Assembly (NCBI RefSeq): GCF_001678755.1
Contig: NZ_LZDS01000023.1
Span: 124,001 to 188,000 of the forward strand
Direction: 5' to 3'
Source of the DNA: Acinetobacter gandensis
GTDB taxonomy: Bacteria > Pseudomonadota > Gammaproteobacteria > Pseudomonadales > Moraxellaceae
Length of the DNA stretch: 64,000 bases
Shown here piece after piece: positions 25,951 through 34,549 of the stretch (position 1 is the first letter of the stretch; every line of letters begins with the position of its first letter). The position numbers were made by a program, and so were the translations under genes. The notes beneath the pieces were generated by a model. That model saw nothing but the letters and a program-made list of their open reading frames with translations. It ran no database searches and was not told the DNA's origin.

Positions 25951-26727
25951 TGGCTGTAGCTCTAGTCCAATTTGAGTAATCTGTCCTTGTTGTACGCCTT
26001 GCTGCTGCTTTTCCTGCCAGTGCCACTGTGAAGTTCCCATACAGAGTAAATTGGAGCAACGCGTACCGTACACTGGACTTTGTATAAAGGTAGACGATAG
26101 CAAATGTTCCATTTCCGGCTGAATGCCCGTATTAGGTAAAAGCTCAGGAATGATTTTTCGCTCATCTTCCAAAATATCCCAAGCTGCCGCATCGATATCG
26201 TACTTCGGTTGCTGACTTTGCAGCATCGGCAATAATTCTTGCGTAAAGCGCTTACGCAAATGGCGGGTCTTTTCCCAATGTTCGGTCATTAATCCATTGG
26301 AAGTGACATAGACCCCTTTAGCCAACACTTGCGGTGCTTCTCCGCGGTTGCTCATATACACCGCTTGCTGACGATCACCGACAAATAAATTGAAGCCGGC
26401 ATAGTCACATTGCTTTTTTTCTAAGTCTTGGGCAAAACGAATCGGTGTTTGTGTAGATTCTAAATACTGTTGAATCAGCTCGCCACGCGAAGTCGGATAC
26501 GTCTTCTTATCCTGTCCATCTCGAAAATTAGTTACGATGGCCCACCGACCGCTTGCCGTAATCCCCATCCAAGTACCACCTGACTGCAAATCTTGTCCCG
26601 CAATAATTGGACTATCCGCCCATTGTTGCAAACTTGCAGTGGGGCGCTGGTAAAACTCATCTCGGTTTGAAATCAGACAAAGTGGTGTGTCATCCAACAC
26701 CTGCCAAGCAAAAGCCACGATGCACAT
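25948..26727 (-). CDS. NRDE-family protein (TANGO2-like)
   Basis: Named after the NRDE motif, here SNRDEFY (about residues 19-25). The N-terminal Cys2 (MCIVAFAW) is the conserved nucleophile position of Ntn-hydrolase-like members. Other conserved stretches are GGTWMGI (about 51), RWAIVTNFR and YGTRCSNLL near the end. Eukaryotic TANGO2 relatives are linked to heme and lipid handling, but the bacterial role is not established. 259 residues, usual length. Convergent with phoX, divergent from lgt. Confidence 0.88.
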   Translation of the reverse strand: MCIVAFAWQVLDDTPLCLISNRDEFYQRPTASLQQWADSPIIAGQDLQSGGTWMGITASGRWAIVTNFRDGQDKKTYPTSRGELIQQYLESTQTPIRFAQDLEKKQCDYAGFNLFVGDRQQAVYMSNRGEAPQVLAKGVYVTSNGLMTEHWEKTRHLRKRFTQELLPMLQSQQPKYDIDAAAWDILEDERKIIPELLPNTGIQPEMEHLLSSTFIQSPVYGTRCSNLLCMGTSQWHWQEKQQQGVQQGQITQIGLELQP

Positions 26728-26820
26728 AATAGACTCTCAAAATCTTTACACATTGAATGTACAACATTTTTCCAAGCTTTCAGCTAAAATCTGTGCAAAA
26801 CATAATGACAAGGAACAGCA

Positions 26821-27630
26821 ATGCTGACTTATCCAAATATCGACCCTGTGGCGATATCACTGGGCCCTTTACAGGTGCACTGGTATGGCCTGATGTACTT
26901 ATTGGCATTTTTATTTGCTTGGGGGCTTGCGACTTACCGCGCTAAACAGCGTGGTTGGACAGCAGAAATGGTCTCTGATCTGATTTTTTACGGTGCTTTG
27001 GGTGTGGTTGTTGGTGGTCGTATTGGCTATGTATTCTTTTACGGCTTTGAGCAATTCCTTGCCAATCCCCTCTGGCTCTTCCAAGTCTGGACTGGTGGTA
27101 TGAGTTTCCATGGTGGTTTCTTGGGTGTGATGATCGCCATGCTGCTGTGGTGTAAGAAATACAAAATGACGTGGTTTCAAACCCTCGATTTTATTGCACC
27201 CTGTGTCCCTACAGGCTTAATGTTTGGTCGAATTGGTAACTTTATTGGTGGTGAACTCTATGGCCGTGCGGTAAGCGACCCAAACTTTGCATTCGGCATG
27301 ATATTTCCGACAGATCCGCTGCAATTGGTACGCCACCCCTCTCAACTTTACCAAGCGTTGTGTGAAGGCTTAATTCTATTTATTGTGTTGTGGTGGTTTA
27401 GTTCTAAACCGCGCCCACGCTTTGCGGTTTCAGCATTGTTCCTGATTGGTTATGGTATTGCACGCTTTACCGTGGAATTCTTCCGTGAACCGGACAATGG
27501 TCAACTATTCATTGGTTGGATGAGTAAGGGACAATTCTTAACAATTCCAATGATTCTGATTGGTCTATGGATGATGTGGTATGCCTACCAGAAAAAAATA
27601 TATGACTGGGGCCCACAAAAAAATAGTTAA
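26821..27630 (+). CDS. lgt: prolipoprotein diacylglyceryl transferase
   Basis: Transfers diacylglycerol from phosphatidylglycerol to the lipobox Cys, the first step of lipoprotein maturation in the inner membrane. Seven hydrophobic segments; the active-site His in [13 protein letters not shown] (about residue 25), the GGRIGYV turn, and the Lgt signature [14 protein letters not shown] (about 138-151) with catalytic Arg and Asn residues. HPSQLYQ and the C-terminal [11 protein letters not shown] are also conserved. 269 residues. Its clients here include the lipoproteins at 0.6, 4, 23.7 and 32.3 kb. Confidence 0.96.
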   Translation: MLTYPNIDPVAISLGPLQVHWYGLMYLLAFLFAWGLATYRAKQRGWTAEMVSDLIFYGALGVVVGGRIGYVFFYGFEQFLANPLWLFQVWTGGMSFHGGFLGVMIAMLLWCKKYKMTWFQTLDFIAPCVPTGLMFGRIGNFIGGELYGRAVSDPNFAFGMIFPTDPLQLVRHPSQLYQALCEGLILFIVLWWFSSKPRPRFAVSALFLIGYGIARFTVEFFREPDNGQLFIGWMSKGQFLTIPMILIGLWMMWYAYQKKIYDWGPQKNS

Positions 27631-27643
27631 TTAAAAGCAAATT

Positions 27644-27670
27644 TAGCGAGGCAATGCCTCGCTTTTTTAT
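27644..27670 (+). terminator. lgt terminator
   Basis: AGCGAGGC-aat-GCCTCGCTTTTTT hairpin 14 bp after the stop. Confidence 0.88.
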
Positions 27671-27759
27671 GTGCTGTATTTTCTCTTCAATACAGTCACT
27701 GAACTCAATGCTCGAACTATGCTAAAGTTTAGTTTGCTTATTTCAATAAACATACACTT

Positions 27760-28152
27760 ATGCTTGAATTTTGGTTCGATCCGACGGTTGCTGTAGTAAA
27801 GAAAGTCTTATTTTTTATTGCAATGGTGGTACTTACAGGTGTGCTGTATTGGATGGAGCCATTAAAACTCGATGCCATACTTATGTTCTTAGGCACTGGT
27901 GTGATTTTTTTGATTTGCCGTTATTGCAAAATTCATTTTGCCTCAAAAAATCCGACTGGCTTACTCTACCGCCTACTCACTTGGATTCCGATTGCGCTGT
28001 TACTTGCCTTGGTCTTTATCAACATGAATAATGGTGAAATTCTAATTCCAGGTGCACAAGGTATTGGCTTTATGGCATTGGCAATTTGCTTACTTTCCCC
28101 CATTGCCCTGCTCAATAAAAATAATCTAACGCATGACGACGGAAAGGCATAA
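27760..28152 (+). CDS. small four-helix membrane protein, tandem copy 1 (130 aa)
   Basis: I do not recognise a family. It begins MLEFWFDP and has four hydrophobic segments (about 18-33, 40-55, 72-87 and 96-117), with little soluble sequence. The next gene, directly after the stop, begins MLDFWYSE and has the same helix layout, so the two are probably ancient tandem duplicates acting in one complex. Both are strongly hydrophobic and short. Function unknown. Confidence 0.65.
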   Translation: MLEFWFDPTVAVVKKVLFFIAMVVLTGVLYWMEPLKLDAILMFLGTGVIFLICRYCKIHFASKNPTGLLYRLLTWIPIALLLALVFINMNNGEILIPGAQGIGFMALAICLLSPIALLNKNNLTHDDGKA

Positions 28153-28518
28153 ATGCTAGATTTTTGGTATTCCGAACGTTGCACACGCCAAATTAAACTC
28201 ATATTGTGCATAGGCACGTGTATTCTCATTTTTATCTGCTCAGAACAAGCACAATTAGCGCCCATTTTTGTGGGACTCTGCCTCGTCATTGGTTTAATGA
28301 TTGATGTGCTTTATACACTAAGAATAAATCAACTCAAAGCGCTTCCACAGGCATTGAAATGGTGTTTGGCTATTCTGCCTATTCTATGTTTATTGTGCTT
28401 AATCTATTTTTTACCCAATGAAATGCACGGCCTATTGGTACTGCAATGTATCAGTTTTACTTTAATTGGATTTTTTCTTGTCTCGATATATAGCCATCGT
28501 GCGAAACGTTTTGATTAA
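28153..28518 (+). CDS. small four-helix membrane protein, tandem copy 2 (121 aa)
   Basis: Starts at the base after the preceding stop, with AAGG just before the ATG, so it is co-transcribed and probably coupled. The opening MLDFWYSE and the helix spacing mirror the upstream copy, although overall identity is low. Four hydrophobic segments and a short basic C-terminus (SHRAKRFD). Function unknown. Confidence 0.65.
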   Translation: MLDFWYSERCTRQIKLILCIGTCILIFICSEQAQLAPIFVGLCLVIGLMIDVLYTLRINQLKALPQALKWCLAILPILCLLCLIYFLPNEMHGLLVLQCISFTLIGFFLVSIYSHRAKRFD

Positions 28519-28595
28519 AATCTTGATTCGCATACCACTTCGCATTGAATATTAATCTCATGAAGTGAAAGCAATTGAAACTGAAATTGGGGGGA

Positions 28596-29114
28596 TTACT
28601 GCTGCAAACGGTAATAGGTATATTTGACATTTGGATTACGGTAAACCGCATAACCAGACTGACGATAATCTGACACCCAGCCATTGCCTGAATATGCTGC
28701 AATGTGCCCATAACGGCTGCTTTGATTACGGTCAATAATATAAATGTCGCCTTTCTTTGGACGATCAAAAGACAAGTTAATTTTCTGATAACCAATTTTT
28801 TGAAGTGTACTACCCCAATCTGCTGCAGCAACAGGATGCCCATTAAAACGAGCACCCGCAGACTCTAATGCCAAACGCACACTGCGTGCACATTTTTGCG
28901 TACTCGATTGGCGGGTAATGCCCTGTAAAAATCCTGTAAGACGATCGATATCGATACGCTGACCATTTTTAGAAATCACATTGGAGGATGATTTTTGTTC
29001 AGCTTTTGTGCTGTTCGGTCTTCCCGCATTTTTGCCAGACTGAGAACGAATTATGATGTTTGCTTGAACTGGAGCATGCACTTCACTCAAGTTTACGTTG
29101 TGATCATAAGCCAT
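28596..29114 (-). CDS. putative NlpC/P60- or CHAP-like amidase (172 aa)
   Basis: The C-terminal 100 residues fit a papain-like peptidoglycan amidase: Cys75 in QKCARSVRLALESAG at the start of a helix, His137 in YGHIAAYSG, and a polar residue (Asp149) in GWVSDYRQSGY, with GDIYII between. This is the Cys-His-polar order of NlpC/P60, CHAP and several type VI secretion amidase effectors. The N-terminal 70 residues are polar and lack a signal peptide, so export would need another route. A GTG at 29126 is also in frame, but AGGAG abuts it, so I prefer the ATG at 29114. Stands alone; no immunity gene is recognisable next to it. Confidence 0.6.
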   Translation of the reverse strand: MAYDHNVNLSEVHAPVQANIIIRSQSGKNAGRPNSTKAEQKSSSNVISKNGQRIDIDRLTGFLQGITRQSSTQKCARSVRLALESAGARFNGHPVAAADWGSTLQKIGYQKINLSFDRPKKGDIYIIDRNQSSRYGHIAAYSGNGWVSDYRQSGYAVYRNPNVKYTYYRLQQ

Positions 29115-29664
29115 TCTAAAACCCACACTCCTGCCTTATTTTGAGGCACTTCAAATTTGATAACGGCAGTGATAGTAACCCCTAAAGAATGTTTTTTCAT
29201 GTAAAAAATGTAAGATTTCTTAAACAAATAGCTTAAAAGTGCCTTAATTGCTTACTAAGCCAACAAGGTCAAACATTAGTTAAATTCTTAATTTATAAAT
29301 CTTATTTTCAATCTTAAAATTGTCATTACAAAAAATAAAACATGTTTAATTTTTAATCAAATCTACATAGCATTTGCAGTAATTCTTTGCTGATAAAATG
29401 CAAAATCCATCACAATGTTATTCTTTGTACAGCATCATTAATGCCATCAAAAGTCGTCTTCCGCTCTCATTTAAATGATCAACTTTATAATGCACCATTA
29501 GAAAAAAACAGCCTGATCGAGCATCAATTTAAAGTCATCACTTTAGACTTATTTGAGAACGACCTATCAAAGATCTGTCATTTTTGCATGCTTGCGAGTT
29601 GTTTCATCAACATCAAAAACACGCTAATATGTGCCTCAAGAAATTCACCCACTATGAGAGAGAC
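29115..29664. other. AT-rich intergenic region upstream of thyA
   Basis: A 550-bp stretch with no convincing gene. A TTG-started frame of 97 codons (29387-29680) runs into thyA and has no ribosome site or recognisable product. A TAATAT -10-like box near 29625 could serve thyA. Nothing else is supportable. Confidence 0.5.
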
Positions 29665-30507
29665 ATGCGCCAATATTTAGACCTTTTACAACACATTCTC
29701 GACAACGGCGGCGATAAAGGCGACCGTACAGGTACGGGGACTCGTTCTGTATTTGGTCATCAAATGCGTTTTGATCTTTCTAAAGGTTTCCCTTTACTGA
29801 CCACTAAAAAGGTTCATTTCCGCTCAATTGTGATTGAACTGTTGTGGTTTTTAAAAGGTGACACTAACGTTAAATACCTACAGGACAACAAAGTTTCAAT
29901 CTGGGATGAATGGTCAACGGCGGAACAAACTGCACGTTTTGGTCGTCCTGAAGGCGAACTGGGTCCTGTCTATGGTCATCAATGGCGTAATTTTGGCGCA
30001 ACCAAAAAAGTGGATGGTTTATACGAGCAAGATGGGTTTGACCAAATTAAATGGCTTGTGAATGAAATTAAAACCAATCCAAACTCACGCCGCTTAATTG
30101 TGTCGGGTTGGAATCCAAATGAAGCGGGCAATGTTGCCTTACCGCCATGCCATACATTGTTCCAATTCTTTGTACAAAATGGAAAACTGTCTTGTCAGCT
30201 TTACCAACGCAGTGCAGATGTATTTTTAGGCGTACCATTTAACATTGCAAGCTATGCGTTATTAACCCATATGATTGCACAAGTTTGTGGTCTAGGTGTC
30301 GGTGACTTCGTGTGGACAGGTGGCGATACCCATTTATATGCCAACCACTTCGAACAAGCGCAACTCCAATTAAGTCGTGACCCGTTAGAACTGTGCCAAT
30401 TAAAATTAAATCCTGAAATTACAGATCTCTTTGATTTCAAATTTGAAGACATTGAAATTGTAGACTATGAATCACATCCTGCGATTAAGGCACCAGTTGC
30501 GGTTTAA
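29665..30507 (+). CDS. thyA: thymidylate synthase
   Basis: Methylates dUMP to dTMP with methylene-tetrahydrofolate, the only de novo source of thymidylate. Conserved blocks: [12 protein letters not shown] with the phosphate-binding Arg (about residue 21), the catalytic Cys in [11 protein letters not shown] (about 160), [20 protein letters not shown] (about 182) and DTHLYANH near 222. 280 residues, slightly longer than the E. coli form but normal for the genus. The ATG at 29665 has GAGAG just upstream and matches the family start; the upstream in-frame ATG at 29584 does not. It is followed by folA, which regenerates the folate it uses. Confidence 0.96.
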   Translation: MRQYLDLLQHILDNGGDKGDRTGTGTRSVFGHQMRFDLSKGFPLLTTKKVHFRSIVIELLWFLKGDTNVKYLQDNKVSIWDEWSTAEQTARFGRPEGELGPVYGHQWRNFGATKKVDGLYEQDGFDQIKWLVNEIKTNPNSRRLIVSGWNPNEAGNVALPPCHTLFQFFVQNGKLSCQLYQRSADVFLGVPFNIASYALLTHMIAQVCGLGVGDFVWTGGDTHLYANHFEQAQLQLSRDPLELCQLKLNPEITDLFDFKFEDIEIVDYESHPAIKAPVAV

Positions 30508-30530
30508 AACATAATTTCAGAATGAAAAAT

Positions 30531-30558
30531 GAAATCCCGCTTTGCGAAAAGCGGGATT
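30531..30558 (+). terminator. thyA terminator
   Basis: AAATCCCGCTTT-gcg-AAAAGCGGGATTTTG hairpin, 24 bp after the stop. Confidence 0.85.
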
Positions 30559-30603
30559 TTGCATTTTAATAGAGACACTTTTTATGTGTGTTTGAGTTTA
30601 GGT

Positions 30604-31116
30604 ATGTCATTCCAAAATTTAGAAGTGGTTCATGTGGTTGCAATGGATCAACAACACTGTATCGGCAAGGGTAATGACTTACCTTGGCACATCTCCGCTG
30701 ACTTAAAACATTTTAAAGAAATCACCCAAGGTGGCGTTGTAGTGATGGGACGCAAGACTTTAGAGTCGATGGGACGTACCTTACCAAAACGTGTCAATTG
30801 GGTGATTACCCGTGATACATCTTGGTCTTTTGAGGGCACTAAAGTTGCTTACAGTATTGAAGATGCCTTAACTCAGGCCGTTGCTGATGTAGCCACATCT
30901 GACAAACCAACCAGTATTTTCATTATCGGTGGTGGTGAAATTTTTAAACAAACGTTGGATATTGCCGACCGTCTTGAACTGACGCATGTTGAATTGGATG
31001 TGCAAGGCGATGCACACTATCCAGAAATACCTTCAAACTTTAAAAAAGTCGCTTCAGAACAACATATTGACGACAAAACCAATATTGCTTTTGAGTTCGC
31101 AACTTACCGAAAATAA
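30604..31116 (+). CDS. folA: dihydrofolate reductase
   Basis: Reduces dihydrofolate to tetrahydrofolate with NADPH; target of trimethoprim. Motifs: IGKGNDLPWHISADLKHFKE (about 19-38, with the acidic Asp that contacts substrate), VVMGRKTLESMGR (NADPH binding) and IFIIGGGEIFKQTL (about 104). 170 residues from the ATG at 30604. The frame is open from 30529, but that portion includes the thyA terminator, so it is not coding. Pairs functionally with thyA upstream. Confidence 0.95.
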   Translation: MSFQNLEVVHVVAMDQQHCIGKGNDLPWHISADLKHFKEITQGGVVVMGRKTLESMGRTLPKRVNWVITRDTSWSFEGTKVAYSIEDALTQAVADVATSDKPTSIFIIGGGEIFKQTLDIADRLELTHVELDVQGDAHYPEIPSNFKKVASEQHIDDKTNIAFEFATYRK

Positions 31117-31141
31117 AGCAAAATCCCAAGAAAAAATAACT

Positions 31142-32212
31142 ATGCAGCAGTATGACAAAAGCTACATTTTAAAAAGAATAGGCAGCAGTACCCTGCATGC
31201 TTTATTTAGTTTGTTTGTCATCTGCTCATCCATTTGGCTGTGCTTGGCCTTATGGATTCAACTACCTGCTGGCTGGCTCGGTAGTCGTATCATTATTGGT
31301 ATTTGGATTGCCTTCGCATTAAGTATTCTTGGCATTTATATCACCCAACATTTCTTTAGTCGCCGTAAAGACGTTCTGATTTATATTATTGGCTTTGTTT
31401 GTAGCTTATTTTGGTATTTTGGCATGGCACCACGCCAAGACCGTGACTGGAATCCAGAAGTTGCTGAAATACTACATTATGAAAAGCAAGGCGACCTGAT
31501 CACCTTACACAATGTACGAAACTTTGATTGGCACGCCGATGGCTCCTATAGTGCACGTTGGGAAACACGACAGTTTGATCTCAGTAAAATCAATGGGGTC
31601 AATATTGTGACTTCTTACTGGATGGGGCCTCAAATTGCCCACACTTTGGTGAGTTTTGATTTTAGTGACCGTAAACCACTGACCTTTTCGATTGAAATTC
31701 GTAAAGAAAAGAATGAAGAATTTTCAGCGATTGGCGGTTTCTTTCGCAAATATGAACTTAGCCTGATTGCATCGGATGAAAAAGATTTAATTTATACGCG
31801 GAGCAACACTCGTGGTGAACAAGTTTATTTCTTTCCCGTTGATATGCCTAAAGCTGAAATGCAGGCTTTATTTGTTGAATATTTACATAAAGCTGATGAG
31901 CTACAAAAGCAACCTAAATGGTATAACACCCTAACTTCGAACTGCACCACATTGGTTTTTGACATGGTGCAAGCCGTTTCAAAGCACGAATTACCAACCG
32001 ATTATCGCTTATTTGCTTCAGGTTATTTACCTAATTATTTACATGACTTACAAGCGATCAATCCGCAATGGGATATGAAAACTTGGTACCAAAAAGCCCA
32101 CGTCAATCCACGCGTATCTCAACTCAAGCATTTAAGTAGCCAAGAATATTCCGAAAAAATTCGGATGGGATTGCCACATAGTAATAGTGAAAATAACGTC
32201 AATCATTTTTAA
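31142..32212 (+). CDS. DUF4105-family membrane protein (356 aa)
   Basis: Three N-terminal hydrophobic segments (about 20-43, 48-70, 78-97), then a large soluble domain. The C-terminal signature PKWYNTLTSNCTTLVFDMVQ, together with the earlier TSYWMGPQIAHTLVSFDF stretch, is the DUF4105 pattern: a predicted papain-like fold whose conserved Cys and His are likely catalytic (here Cys in SNCTT and His in AHTLVSF). Members are thought to be membrane-bound hydrolases, but the activity is not known. The true start is near 31142; earlier in-frame codons overlap folA. It begins 25 bp after folA. Confidence 0.8.
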   Translation: MQQYDKSYILKRIGSSTLHALFSLFVICSSIWLCLALWIQLPAGWLGSRIIIGIWIAFALSILGIYITQHFFSRRKDVLIYIIGFVCSLFWYFGMAPRQDRDWNPEVAEILHYEKQGDLITLHNVRNFDWHADGSYSARWETRQFDLSKINGVNIVTSYWMGPQIAHTLVSFDFSDRKPLTFSIEIRKEKNEEFSAIGGFFRKYELSLIASDEKDLIYTRSNTRGEQVYFFPVDMPKAEMQALFVEYLHKADELQKQPKWYNTLTSNCTTLVFDMVQAVSKHELPTDYRLFASGYLPNYLHDLQAINPQWDMKTWYQKAHVNPRVSQLKHLSSQEYSEKIRMGLPHSNSENNVNHF

Positions 32213-32296
32213 ATTTTTAAAATTGATACAATTTTTACTGGCTGTCATGCACATTATTTGTTTATATAGAACAAGTGCATTCTAAAGAGAATTTCC

Positions 32297-32752
32297 ATGT
32301 TAAAACAATTATTTGTCATTGCAGCACTGTCTTCTTCTCTTGTTATTTCAGGCTGTGAAACTGTTCCGCCACAAGACAATGTCACCACCAATCTTAACCA
32401 ACTCCAAAACCGCACATGGATTGCGACTTACATCGGCAATCAAGAAATCAAAACTGCACCAAGTGCCCACAATATTCCAAGCCTTCAATTTGATGCCGCA
32501 ACAAAACGGGTATCAGGTGCGGATGGTTGTAATCGCATCATGGGTAGTTATAACGCAGGTAAAGATACTTTAACTTTCGGCCCACTTGCAGGTACACAAA
32601 TGGCATGCCTCAATAATAATGGGCTAGATCGAAAGTACAATGAAGCACTTGCCAAAGTGACGCACTATCAAGTGTTTGGTAAAACACTCAAATTGTTAGA
32701 TCGTTATGGTAACCCACTGATTCAATATGAAAGCGCAGTACAACCACGCTAA
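32297..32752 (+). CDS. META-domain lipoprotein (HslJ-like)
   Basis: Lipoprotein signal with VISGC lipobox (Cys20), then one META domain. The domain is recognisable by RTWIATYIGNQEI, SLQFDAATKRVSGADGCNRIMGSY (about 64-87) and LTFGPLAGTQMAC. In E. coli HslJ this domain is linked to heat and novobiocin tolerance, but its mechanism is unclear. 151 residues, typical. AAAGAGA lies upstream of the ATG; terminator follows. Confidence 0.88.
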   Translation: MLKQLFVIAALSSSLVISGCETVPPQDNVTTNLNQLQNRTWIATYIGNQEIKTAPSAHNIPSLQFDAATKRVSGADGCNRIMGSYNAGKDTLTFGPLAGTQMACLNNNGLDRKYNEALAKVTHYQVFGKTLKLLDRYGNPLIQYESAVQPR

Positions 32753-32762
32753 ACTCATTTAT

Positions 32763-32790
32763 AAAAAGCCTGCATTTGCAGGCTTTTTTA
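32763..32790 (+). terminator. terminator after META lipoprotein gene
   Basis: AAAAAGCCTGC-attt-GCAGGCTTTTTTA hairpin 11 bp after the stop. Confidence 0.9.
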
Positions 32791-32818
32791 TTACTGATCC
32801 GTCAATAAAAGTGCTTTT

Positions 32819-32847
32819 TTGACACAGAAATTTGCTTTAAATATACA
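32819..32847 (+). promoter_or_regulatory. sigma-70 promoter of msrA
   Basis: Perfect -35 TTGACA (32819-32824), a 17-bp spacer, and -10 TATACA (32842-32847). About 60-bp leader to the msrA ATG. One of the best consensus promoters in the window. Confidence 0.7.
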
Positions 32848-32913
32848 GACGTATATTGCAGTAATTGGTTATAACCCCCATATAAAATTCAGAAATGAAT
32901 AATAGGTATAGAT

Positions 32914-33438
32914 ATGCAACAGGCTGTTTTTGGTGGTGGCTGCTTTTGGTGTGTAGAGGCAGTCTTTCTACAACTCCTTGGTGTGGAAAAAGTCGTGAGT
33001 GGTTATGCCGGTGGTCTCACTGTTAACCCGACCTATGAGCAAATTTGCGATGGCGACACACAACATGCAGAAGTAATTCAAATACATTTTAATGAGAGTC
33101 AGATTAGCTTTAGTCAATTGCTTGATGTTTTTTTTGCGACGCATGATCCAACGACACTGAACCGCCAAGGCAATGATGTTGGCACACAATATCGCTCAGT
33201 AATTTATTATCAAAATGAATTACAACAGCAAGAAGCACAACAACGTATAGATGAACTCAAGGCTGAAGGACTCAACATTGTGACTGAACTCAGTCCAATG
33301 CCAAGCTTCTATCCTGCCGAAGACTATCATCAGAACTTCTTCGCACGTAATCCGAATCAGGGTTACTGCAATTTCTCAATTCCACCCAAACTAATGAAGC
33401 TCCGTAGTAAATTCCAAGATTTACTCAAGTCAGAGTAA
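32914..33438 (+). CDS. msrA: peptide methionine-S-sulfoxide reductase
   Basis: Repairs the S epimer of methionine sulfoxide in proteins. The catalytic motif GGCFWCVE sits at residues 7-14, SGYAGG and [16 protein letters not shown] follow, and [23 protein letters not shown] (about 70-92) is the family core. The C-terminus ([14 protein letters not shown]) supplies one further Cys. 174 residues, cytoplasmic. Convergent with the tonB operon and sharing its terminator. Confidence 0.96.
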   Translation: MQQAVFGGGCFWCVEAVFLQLLGVEKVVSGYAGGLTVNPTYEQICDGDTQHAEVIQIHFNESQISFSQLLDVFFATHDPTTLNRQGNDVGTQYRSVIYYQNELQQQEAQQRIDELKAEGLNIVTELSPMPSFYPAEDYHQNFFARNPNQGYCNFSIPPKLMKLRSKFQDLLKSE

Positions 33439-33446
33439 TTATTTTA

Positions 33447-33483
33447 TAAAAAAAAGCGACCTTTTAAGGTCGCTTTTTTTTTA
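33447..33483. terminator. bidirectional terminator, msrA and exbD
   Basis: AAAAAAGCGACC-tttta-GGTCGCTTTTTT, symmetrical A and T runs, placed between convergent stops. Confidence 0.9.
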
Positions 33484-33491
33484 TTAGAAAC

Positions 33492-33896
33492 TTAGTTATC
33501 ACTGGCAAATGCAATATCGCTGAGTCCGGCTCCACTCGCACGAGACATCACTTGCGCTACAGTGTCATAACGTGATTCTTTATCTGCTTTTAGCACTAAC
33601 GCAGGTTTACGCTCTTGTTGACCCGCTGCATTTAAGCGGCTTTCTAGGTCTTGAAGGCTGACGATATCGCCATTCCAAGCAATATCCCCTGCTGAGTTAA
33701 TGCTGATCGTCACACTTTCAGGTGGCAGATCAATCACTTCCGCAGTCGTTTGTGGCAAGGTTAATGGAATTGATGGGTTAGCAACAGTTGCTGTCACCAA
33801 AAAGATGATCATCAATACCAACATAATATCGATGAGCGGAATGAGGTTCATCTCATTCATGCCAGCATCGTTGTCTTCACCCAATTGAAAAGCCAT
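33492..33896 (-). CDS. exbD: TonB-system biopolymer transporter ExbD
   Basis: Inner-membrane motor component that uses proton flow with ExbB to energise TonB. One N-terminal membrane helix (about 18-38) carries the essential Asp in NLIPLIDIMLVLMIIFL (about residue 23), and the periplasmic domain follows, ending in SDIAFASDN. 134 residues, normal. Its start overlaps the exbB stop by one base, and it is the last gene of tonB-exbB-exbD. Confidence 0.95.
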   Translation of the reverse strand: MAFQLGEDNDAGMNEMNLIPLIDIMLVLMIIFLVTATVANPSIPLTLPQTTAEVIDLPPESVTISINSAGDIAWNGDIVSLQDLESRLNAAGQQERKPALVLKADKESRYDTVAQVMSRASGAGLSDIAFASDN

Positions 33897-34519
33897 TAAG
33901 CTTGACCTCCAGCTAAACTTTGCTGAGTTGCTTTAACGTCATCTTTCTTTACAGCAGATTCTTGTTGCAACATGGTGTCAATTAATAGGCCATGTGCTTG
34001 ATCTTGCAATTCATTTGAAAGTGTACGGTTAAAACGAACACAGATGTTATATGCCAATACAGCAGGAATTGCGACAGCTAGACCTAAGCCCGTCATGATC
34101 AGTGCTTCACCTACAGGTGTTGCCACTTGCGCTAAGCCCGCTTGACCACTTTTACCTACTGCAACAAGTGCATGGAAAATACCCCAAACTGTACCAAACA
34201 AACCTACGAATGGTGCAATTGAAGCAATCGTACCTAAGACTGAAACGCCCTTTTCTGCATTGGCTTTTTCAACTGAGATTTGACGTAACAATGCTTGTTC
34301 AGCTACAGCTTTGCGTTGCTCAAAACCAAGAGGAGTAAGTTTTGCTTTCAGTTTAGTTAGTGCATCTGCAAGGTGATCATACGCTACTTGCTTTAACTGA
34401 CGAGTGCCCATAATGCGCAGGACAAAAACGGTCCAAGTCGCAATCGACATTGCGAGTAACACGAAATACAGTGTTTTGCTGACTGCATCTGCATGTTGCC
34501 AATAAACTGAAAAGTTCAT
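33896..34519 (-). CDS. exbB: TonB-system proton channel ExbB
   Basis: Three-helix MotA/TolQ/ExbB-type protein forming the pentameric channel around ExbD and TonB. The core SVLGTIASIAPFVGLFGTVWGIFHAL (about 92-117) and the third-helix GEALIMTGLGLAVAIPAVLAYN are unmistakable. 207 residues lacking the long N-terminal periplasmic extension of some homologs. Middle gene of the operon, 30 bp after tonB. Confidence 0.95.
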   Translation of the reverse strand: MNFSVYWQHADAVSKTLYFVLLAMSIATWTVFVLRIMGTRQLKQVAYDHLADALTKLKAKLTPLGFEQRKAVAEQALLRQISVEKANAEKGVSVLGTIASIAPFVGLFGTVWGIFHALVAVGKSGQAGLAQVATPVGEALIMTGLGLAVAIPAVLAYNICVRFNRTLSNELQDQAHGLLIDTMLQQESAVKKDDVKATQQSLAGGQA

Positions 34520-34549
34520 ATTCGAACTCCTAATGGGTTAGCCGGAATC

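Noticed and set aside
29387-29680. A 97-codon TTG frame upstream of thyA
   Set aside because: Weak start, no recognisable product, overlaps the thyA start by 16 bp; treated as spurious.
32251-32257. A single CTGTCAT upstream of the META lipoprotein gene
   Set aside because: Only one unit; no partner at 11 bp.
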